From: Branchiostoma belcheri | Lineage: Eukaryota; Chordata; Leptocardii; Amphioxiformes; Branchiostomatidae | DNA length: 64,000 bases | Direction of reading: 5' to 3' | Assembly: GCF_001625305.1 (NCBI RefSeq) | Contig: NW_017802891.1 | Span: 269,983-333,982, forward strand | Part shown: positions 58,901-64,000 of the stretch, in pieces | Numbering within the stretch: the stretch's first letter is position 1 | Layout of the letters: every line of letters starts with the position of its first letter | Position numbers and translations under genes: made by a program | The notes under the pieces: generated by a model | Database searches by the model: none | The model's input: only the letters and a program-made list of their open reading frames with translations | Told to the model about the DNA's origin: nothing

Positions 58901-61900
58901 GTCGCTATGTACTGCCACAAATTCAGAATACCAGCTTTGCATTCCTGTGGTTTCGTAGCATTTTTATTTTTGGTCAGAATTTTTTTTATTTGCCCGCGCA
59001 CACTAGTTTGGGGGTTTTCAGAGGATGTCATCCATAAAATTAGGTCGGTGTGGCCATAAGTTTAAAGGCACCCAAACAGATTTCAGAGCAGTGAAACTAA
59101 TACAGTCAAAGGCAATTTTGTATCCCATAGCATATACCAACATGTGTTTTAAAAATGAATTGTGATGTTGCTGACAGAAAACTGTTGCACGTTTCGTATT
59201 GAAGGCTGGTTCTAGCTATTTATTGGTGGTACCAAAAAATAAAGGACTCCTCACATAGCTTGTTTTGGGGCTATTTCAAATGCCTCAAGTATGAAATGAT
59301 CATGAATCTGTGGTAAGAAATGGCAGTAAATCACTAAAATGTTTTACTTATTATAATATTATTGCTGAAACTGCATTTGGGCCTTTAAGTGATATCAATC
59401 AGAGCAAAGGTTTTTCACTCGGGTAACTCATGTTTATCACACATTTTCATTCATGTGACACCAGTCCTGTAACTCATGTTTATCACGCTTGTAACATAAT
59501 GTTTATCACACCTGTGTCACACATTTTTCACACCTGTCACTAATGAGTGAGTGAGTGAGTGAGTGAGTGAGTGAGTGAGTGAGTGTGAGTGAGTGAGTGA
59601 GTGAGTGAGTGTGAGTGAGTGAGTGTGAGTGAGTGAGATAGTGAGTCAGTCAGTGAGTGAGTGAGTGAGTGAGTGTGAGTGAGTGAGATAGTGAGTCAGT
59701 CAGTGAGTGAGTGAGTGTGAGTGAGATAGTGAGTCAGTGAGTGAGTGTGAGTGAGTGAGATAGTGAGTCAGTCAGTGAGTGAGTGTGAGTGAGTGTGAGT
59801 GAGATAGTGAGTGAGTGAGTGAGTGAGTGAGTGAGTGAGTGTAAAAGGGACTAACTAAAGTATACATCTTTGTTTTCAGGTCAACAGAGCGACTAAACCA
59901 GTAGTAAAAGTCCCCCCCTCCTCACCAACCCCACAGACACCCCCGTCCATGGTGAATGGAACAGCTGCTGCTGAAGACTCAGTTGTCCAGGCCAACAAAC
60001 CTTCACAGGTACAACCAAATTTTACTTGGGGCAACCTATTTTTGAACCTAGGTAGGCCAGTGTGCTACCTGAATTTTAAGAATGCCCCCCCCCCTCCAAA
60101 AAAAGAATCATGCCCACTTGGCTTGCACCACTGTATCCGGCAGATGCTTTTTAATTTTAGGTATTAATGCATGGCTATTAGTAGTATCAGTTAACAAAAG
60201 GCTGTTAGAAATATTGTCAAAGTCTTCTTTATGTAACATTACTTACAGTAATTTGAGGAAAGTAGTAACTTATAAGTAGGGCAATCTAAAATTCTGATGG
60301 GCAACCTGATTTTTTACAGTGGGCAACCTGGCTCAAAAAAGTATTAATGTACAGGTACATGGAACTTTGTAAAAAAAAGAAAATAACTTGTTTGGAAAGA
60401 AACATAAAGCTTGTTTAATTGCATTTGTCTGTTTTAGGAACTACAAAATATCTAAAGTTTAACCGACACTGTTAACTGTTAACTGTTCCGAATTGTTTAT
60501 GTTATTGTTGTGAGGGCTAGCCCTTTATAATATTCTCTGGCTAGTTGGGCAGTCCTGTCTGTATATATCTGTAACAGTTTAATATACAGTTTAATAAATC
60601 AAATCAAATCAAATCAAATCAATAAATTTACTACAAAATAGTAGCACTGTCAGTTGATTTACCATTGATGAAAATTTTTTTATTTCTTTTGAAAATCTGT
60701 TTTATTGTATATTGTATATTAATTGACCAGTAATGTTATTGTACAGTACATTTACTGTTGAATAACCATTTATATCCACTGTTACTCCACCTCCAGCCTG
60801 GAACAACTCAGACATCCTTTCCACAAGTAGACAGAAGTACTAAGCCGAAGATACCTTTGGACAAAACATCCGAGTCAGATAAAACATCAGGGCCTTCAGA
60901 AGCTGAGCTCAGGATCTCAGAGTTAGCCAAGATGGGCCTGGAGAAACTGGAAGCAGAGAAGAGGAAAATAGAAGAGGAGAAGCAGAGAATTGAGGAGGAG
61001 AAGAGAAAACTGGAAGCAGAAAGACTGCAGCACATCAGAGATGTAAGAATCAGGCCAACCAACTTCTCTTACTCTTCTCTTTTCAGCAGAATTGAAATGT
61101 GGTATAGAAATACTTCTCTGCAGTGTTCTGCAATATTGCAGAATGTCAGAATTTTGTTCTGCCATTCGTAAATACTTGCTGCAAATACACAGTCACGTAA
61201 GAGTCCAGATCTAAACCCATGGCACAAACAAAATTGCATGTTGACAGATATTTTACGTTACATGCAATTTGAAAAATACAGACTGCTAATGGTGAAAAAC
61301 TTAAACTTTTCTCCAACTCAAAATTTGACTCACCACAAATTTTCGACCGAATTACTCAGTCTTCCTCAGCTATCTGACCCAAATGCTGTGGACACGTGAT
61401 TTTTCCCACGTGTGACGTCAGCAAAGGGTCAAAGGTTGCCTGAAGTCGATATTGCCCCCCGTCCCGGTTGAGCGATGGTTGAAGTGCCCTGATGTAATCA
61501 GGCGATATCGACTTCAGACAACCTTTGACCCTTTGCTGACGTCACACGTGGGAAAAATCACGTGTCCACAGCATTTGGGTCAGATAGCTGAGGAAGACTG
61601 AGTGATTCAGTCGAAAATTTCTGGTGAGTCAAATTTTGAGTTGGAGAAAAGTTTAAGTTTTTCAGTATGGTAATGTAATTTACCAACTCAGATGAACTTT
61701 CATGCAGACTGCTAATGGGTATTTCTAACACTGCAATGTGTTATTGTTGAGTCATTTGGGAGCATTTAACACTCTATAGTTTACCAGGGGTATTTGAACC
61801 TCCACCATAATCCAATATGGTGATTGATAATTTACAGGTCACTTAAATTGTATGCTGCCCTGTGTCTTTGTTTTATGTTTTTTCATTTGATTTTGATTGA

Positions 61901-63815
61901 CAGATTCAGAATCAACAATATGGTGATTGATAATTTACAGGTCACTTAAATTGTATGCTGCCCTGTGTCTTTGTTTTATGTTTTTTCATTTGATTTTGAT
62001 TGACAGATTCAGAATCAACAGAGTATAGACTTAGTATCATAAATTGATTTTAAATGACAAAAAAGGGCATATTCAGGTCTCAGGGCTGGAAATACTGGGT
62101 GCATGTGCACCTTAATTAGTGCACCCAAATTTGGAGTTGAGCACCCAGTTTTTTTCTGTGGGTGCACCAGTGCACCCAAATATTTTTTGTAGGTTTACGT
62201 ATGTCAAGATGTTAAATGTAGAGTTTCTGTTACAGTTACTGTAGTACCTGTCTAGTATTCAGCATATTCTTAACATCTATTGTGTAAGTGTATCTAGTAA
62301 AATATTAAGTAAAATCCTTCTTGTAGTACTTTTTGTTAGAAACGAAACATTTGAGTTTAGTTGGCATTCTACTTATTCATCTCATATGGTGCACCCACAG
62401 AAAATTTTGTGCACCCAATTTTTTAGCTTGGATGCTCAAAAATTCCCAAAAATGAATTTCGAGCCCTGGGTATACACAATGTACATTATAGATGTCTGTG
62501 CTTGGATCAACAATTGTTTTGGAATTCACTCCAACCTTTTCAATCAGATGCAGGAAAAGGAAGAAGAGAAGAAGCTGGAACTAGAGAAAATAGAAGAAGA
62601 AAAGAGAGTGAGAGACAGACAGCTGGAGAAGCTGAGAAGACAGAAACAGGAGAAGATCAAACAAGAGAAAGAGGCACAGGAGAAAAGAGAGGAAGAACTG
62701 GAGAAGAAACGGCAAGAACAAGAGAGGGCTAGACAGGTTAGAGAGTTATTTGGACATCATACATTTAGGCCACTCCAATTTGATTTGTTGGTTCTCGGAT
62801 TCGCCTCTTCATTTTTTTTCTGATTTGCAAAAAATAAAAAAAAATAAAAAAAGATTTTGGTTCTGAATCATCTAAAAAATGCTCATATTTTGCCCCCAAC
62901 AGTTGAGGAAAGTCGTTTTCTGCCTAGTTGTTGCAGTTTTTCCATCAATGCAGTGGTTTAATTAAAAGTTCAAAATTCATTGTTTTGTTAGTAGCATTTG
63001 GGACATAATAGTAGCATTACTACTATTCATAAATCAGTCTAATGTACACATACATTACCCATCTGAACTAATTTCTGTTCTTCTCTCTTGTTTAGGCCAC
63101 ACCAATAATTTGTTGGTTCTCGGATTTTTTCAGAAAAAATATGAAGNNNNNNNNNNNNNNNNNNNNCTTCATTATTTTTCTGAAAAAATCCGAGAACCAA
63201 CAAATTATTGGTGTGGCCTAAACAAGAGAGAAGAACAGAAATTAGTTCAGATGGGTAATGTATGTGTACATTAGACTGATTTATGAATATTCTACTACAA
63301 ATTCCCAAGTAAATTATGCTTTAAAAGTTTGCAAGATTATATTATATTTATTTACAATCATTCTAAGCATGACCACAAAGTCAAGATTGTACACCACTGA
63401 GTCAGCACAAACTCTTTCCTCATGAATTCTAAGACATCTGGTTACCTTTTTATTTCCTAGCTGGAAGAAGAAGAAAAGAAAGCACAGGAGCTGGAAAAGA
63501 ACAAGAAAAGAGAAGCAGAAATGAAGGCACAGAAGGAAAAAGAAGAAGCAGAGAGAGCAGAAAAGTTGCAGAGAGAGCAGGAAAAACTGAACAGAGAGAA
63601 AGCTGAGAAGGCAAGGCAGGAGGAGCTGGCCAGGTGAGTTTTACAGATTCTGATTCTGAACTTAAGGTTATTTTCCTAACTCAAGCTAGTACGTAATTCT
63701 AAATACTGAGATTGTATTGAAAGTCAGAGACAGGAAGAATTGGAAGAGAGTGATGTTAAGTCAGGGCTTCCAAAGCCTTCCATGGTCCAGACCCCCAAAC
63801 ATGAAGATGGAACTG
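49785..63815 (+). CDS. USP8: USP8 ubiquitin hydrolase, N-terminal 14 coding exons, runs off the right edge
   Basis: A cysteine deubiquitinase acting on endosomal cargo and ESCRT-0/STAM. Exons: 49785-49885, 50401-50545, 51837-51922, 53731-53911, 54453-54537, 54766-54937, 55663-55825, 57209-57359, 58388-58593, 59880-60008, 60797-61042, 62548-62736, 63461-63633, 63724-63815. Phases agree throughout, giving about 706 residues. Visible: the start [12 protein letters not shown], the MIT-like dimerisation domain with [12 protein letters not shown] and [12 protein letters not shown] (about 1-115), a rhodanese domain (about 205-345: [41 protein letters not shown]) with no catalytic Cys in its loop, as in vertebrate USP8, [10 protein letters not shown], and a long Glu/Lys/Arg coiled coil (about 490-690). 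The catalytic USP domain lies beyond the window. Exon 62548 could instead start at 62554 (same frame). The last exon is the least certain. Confidence 0.94.
49900..50165. repeat. Repeated inverted motif block in USP8 intron
   Basis: At least seven alternating copies of CCGTGCC and GGCACGG, often next to GTTTGGGACA or TGTCCCA, start about 15 bp after the donor at 49885. Several pairs can form hairpins. Possibly a foldback transposon with internal iterations. Confidence 0.6.
50600..50830. repeat. Hairpin-bearing foldback repeat (minus orientation)
   Basis: On the minus strand CACTGAGGAGGGTGAC-AGACA-GTCACCAAAATG gives a perfect 6-bp hairpin (50656-50682). The rest resembles 1600-1865, including ACAGTTACAGAGAATGGTATC. 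Confidence 0.65.
50860..51520. mobile_element. Non-autonomous DNA transposon, 661 bp, with 8-bp target duplication
   Basis: Terminal inverted repeats of about 82 bp: TAATCTCCAAGCAGATCATA at the left and its reverse complement at the right (ends at 51520). Flanked by ACCAATTG at 50852-50859 and 51521-51528. An 8-bp duplication fits the hAT or P superfamilies. No transposase. Interior frames are not conserved domains. Lies in a USP8 intron. Confidence 0.88.
51590..51745 (+). repeat. Four iterations of the transposon's terminal motif
   Basis: ATCTCCAAGCAGATGT or close variants at about 51595, 51640, 51691 and 51729, spaced 38-51 bp, each followed by GGCAT. The 14-base motif equals the end of the 661-bp element 70 bp to the left. 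Confidence 0.7.
52165..52330. repeat. Partial copy of the CACCATGGTAACTGGTGCTG element
   Basis: AACCTTCGCGAAAG at the left, then CCAGATGTCTGTCACCATG and AACTGGTGCTGTAGCAGA. Same family as 3823-4022 and 53985-54260. Confidence 0.6.
52390..53635. mobile_element. Inverted-terminal element of about 1.25 kb in a USP8 intron
   Basis: Left end TACTCTCATGTCCCTAATAA with several ATAAACATACCCCCCGGA units; right end GTACGTTTAATCGGGACATCAGAGTA. The 53090-53500 interior has two copies of a segment with GGGCAAATTT and GCGGCCGCC. No transposase frame. Superfamily unknown. Confidence 0.7.
53985..54260. repeat. CTTTCGC-ended element with the CACCATGGTAACTGG core
   Basis: AACTTTCGCAGAAGG at the left and CCAGGTGAAGGAAAACG near the right. 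Core CAGATGTCTGTCACCATGG at 54050-54068. A short further fragment of the core is at 54625-54680. Confidence 0.6.
54973..55224 (-). repeat. Foldback element with 13-bp flanking direct repeats
   Basis: Arms (AAGCAAGTTTAAACTGTAAT ... ACTCACCCAAATTTTTG and their reverse complements) flank a short centre near 55125. TTCATGAGAAGTT occurs at 54973-54985 and 55212-55224. The left end, read on the minus strand, is CACAGATGAACTTTCAAG, the same end as the elements at 1-363 and 61279-61718. Confidence 0.75.
55910..55935 (+). repeat. Short (AC)n tract
   Basis: ACACACACAC with one AAAC interruption, in the USP8 intron after the exon ending at 55825. Confidence 0.85.
56425..56855. mobile_element. CAGGGCTGGAA-ended element, hAT-like, copy 1
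   Basis: Begins CAGGGCTGGAAGTACTGG and ends ACTTTTGAGCCCTGG. GTGCACCCAATTTTTTA occurs inverted or direct near both ends. The segment 56690-56800 holds about eight 10-14 bp units of the form TCTGACGAAAA/TCTAACGAAAA. Related to 62083-62470. Followed by a GT-rich stretch to 57080. Confidence 0.6.
57383..57755. repeat. MITE family B, copy 5
   Basis: Begins TAAGGCCACACCAATTGCAA and ends AAATTGGTGTGGCCTAA. It abuts the family C copy that follows without a gap and starts about 24 bp after the USP8 donor at 57359. Confidence 0.85.
57754..58250. repeat. MITE family C, copy 3
   Basis: Ends AAGGCCTCACCAATTAATTT and TTTATTTGCTGTGGCCTTA. Contains CAAAGATGTCTGTTGCCATC as in the copy at 41516. It shares its left boundary with the right boundary of the family B copy. 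Confidence 0.85.
58644..59056. repeat. MITE family E, copy 2, with a conserved coding-like interior
   Basis: Ends TAGGCCTCACCAACTTAATT and AATTAGGTCGGTGTGGCC. On the plus strand the interior reads [19 protein letters not shown]. The same reading is on the minus strand of copy 1 (25628-26060). Starts about 50 bp after the USP8 donor at 58593. Confidence 0.78.
59541..59840 (+). repeat. (GAGT)n satellite, about 300 bp
   Basis: GAGT units with periodic GTGAGT and GATAGTGAGTCAGTCAGT variants that form a higher-order repeat of about 60 bp (59580-59800). It ends 40 bp before the acceptor of the USP8 exon at 59880. Every unit contains GTGAGT, a perfect splice-donor hexamer. Confidence 0.95.
60480..60625 (+). 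mobile_element. LINE-like 3' tail ending in (AAATC)n
   Basis: GTGAGGGCTAGCCCTTTATA, then TTTAATAAATC and five AAATC units. Short pentamer tails of this kind are common in non-LTR elements. No coding part. Confidence 0.45.
61279..61718. repeat. Foldback element with 14-bp flanking direct repeats
   Basis: Two arms of about 170 bp (61300-61470 and 61495-61655) are near-perfect reverse complements. CAGACTGCTAATGG flanks it at 61279-61292 and 61705-61718. Each arm holds GACGTCACACGTGG and the hairpin GACTGA-GTGAT-TCAGTC. The right end is CAGATGAACTTTCATG, as in the element at 1-363. Confidence 0.88.
61813..62020 (+). repeat. Exact 103-bp tandem duplication
   Basis: Copies at about 61813-61916 and 61917-62020 look identical (beginning CAATATGGTGATTGATAATT). 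Identity suggests a very recent event, an unresolved heterozygous duplication or an assembly error. Confidence 0.85.
62083..62470. mobile_element. CAGGGCTGGAA-ended element, hAT-like, copy 2
   Basis: Begins CAGGGCTGGAAATACTGG and ends AATTTCGAGCCCTGG. GTGCACCCAATTTTTTAG near the right end. It lies 80 bp before the USP8 acceptor at 62547. Confidence 0.62.
62766..63012. repeat. Partial MITE family B copy
   Basis: TAGGCCACTCCAATTTGATT and TGGTTCTCGGATTCGCC at the left end; the right terminus is missing and the copy fades near TAGTAGCATT (about 63010). Confidence 0.65.
63018..63292. repeat. Palindrome centred on a 20-base assembly gap
   Basis: About 128 bp to the left of the gap (63147-63166) is the reverse complement of the 125 bp to the right. 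The match covers a family B MITE end (GGCCACACCAATAATTTG) and also extends through unrelated flank (TCTGTTCTTCTCTCTTGTTT). Confidence 0.85.
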
Positions 63816-64000
63816 GTACAGATAGACTGTCAGGTTTCAAGTCCTGCAATCAAGAAGTGAAAAAAAAAATGGTCGTATGACAAATGACCACTGTTTTTTT
63901 TTTTTGGGGGGGGGGGGAACAGAAAATATAAAATTACAAAATTTGAGCTTAGTTCCAACATAAAAAGGGAACTCACCATAAATTTTCAGTTGCTCTCGTC

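Overview
The window looks like animal nuclear DNA, most likely from a lancelet (Branchiostoma-type cephalochordate). Evidence: intron-rich genes with GT-AG splice sites, chordate-type gene families, very dense short inverted-repeat transposons in introns, many micro- and minisatellites, and two assembly gaps (37401-37526 and 63147-63166). The species call is inference; chordate-like animal is firmer. The gene models below were built by reading splice sites and checking that codon phase carries through every junction.

Layout, left to right. (1) 1-2100: a foldback element, a LINE fragment, then the last two exons of a fibrinogen-domain gene (+). (2) 3474-6895 (-): a complete four-exon clan 2 cytochrome P450 (506 aa), tail to tail with the fibrinogen gene. 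(3) 7100-10770: gene-free, rich in inverted repeats. (4) 10791-12284 (+): a 17-finger C2H2 zinc-finger protein in one coding exon, followed by eroded finger remnants. (5) 12950-15370: no recognisable gene. (6) 15526-27311 (-): a complete DPY19-like C-mannosyltransferase (15 coding exons, 722 aa). (7) 32303-44610 (-): a complete GA-binding protein beta subunit (11 coding exons, up to 512 aa). (8) 49785-63815 (+, running off the right edge): the N-terminal ~706 residues of the deubiquitinase USP8.

The GABP-beta and USP8 genes are head to head, as GABPB1 and USP8 are on human chromosome 15q21, so this divergent pair appears to be ancient. The intergenic interval carries ETS (GABP-type), CRE and YY1 motifs near the inferred start sites, which suggests a shared promoter and possible GABP autoregulation.

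The most unusual material is inside or beside genes. The start-codon exon of GABPB has been copied about ten times into a tandem array just upstream, each copy keeping an AG and an ATG. The 3' end of GABPB exon 8 is a 33-bp tandem repeat that recreates a splice donor in every copy. A DPY19L donor is duplicated into its own intron. A foldback repeat family carries a conserved hairpin with compensatory base changes, and three foldback elements, at least one of them in that family, are flanked by 13-16 bp direct repeats. At least four MITE families share one terminal sequence, and nested insertions are visible.
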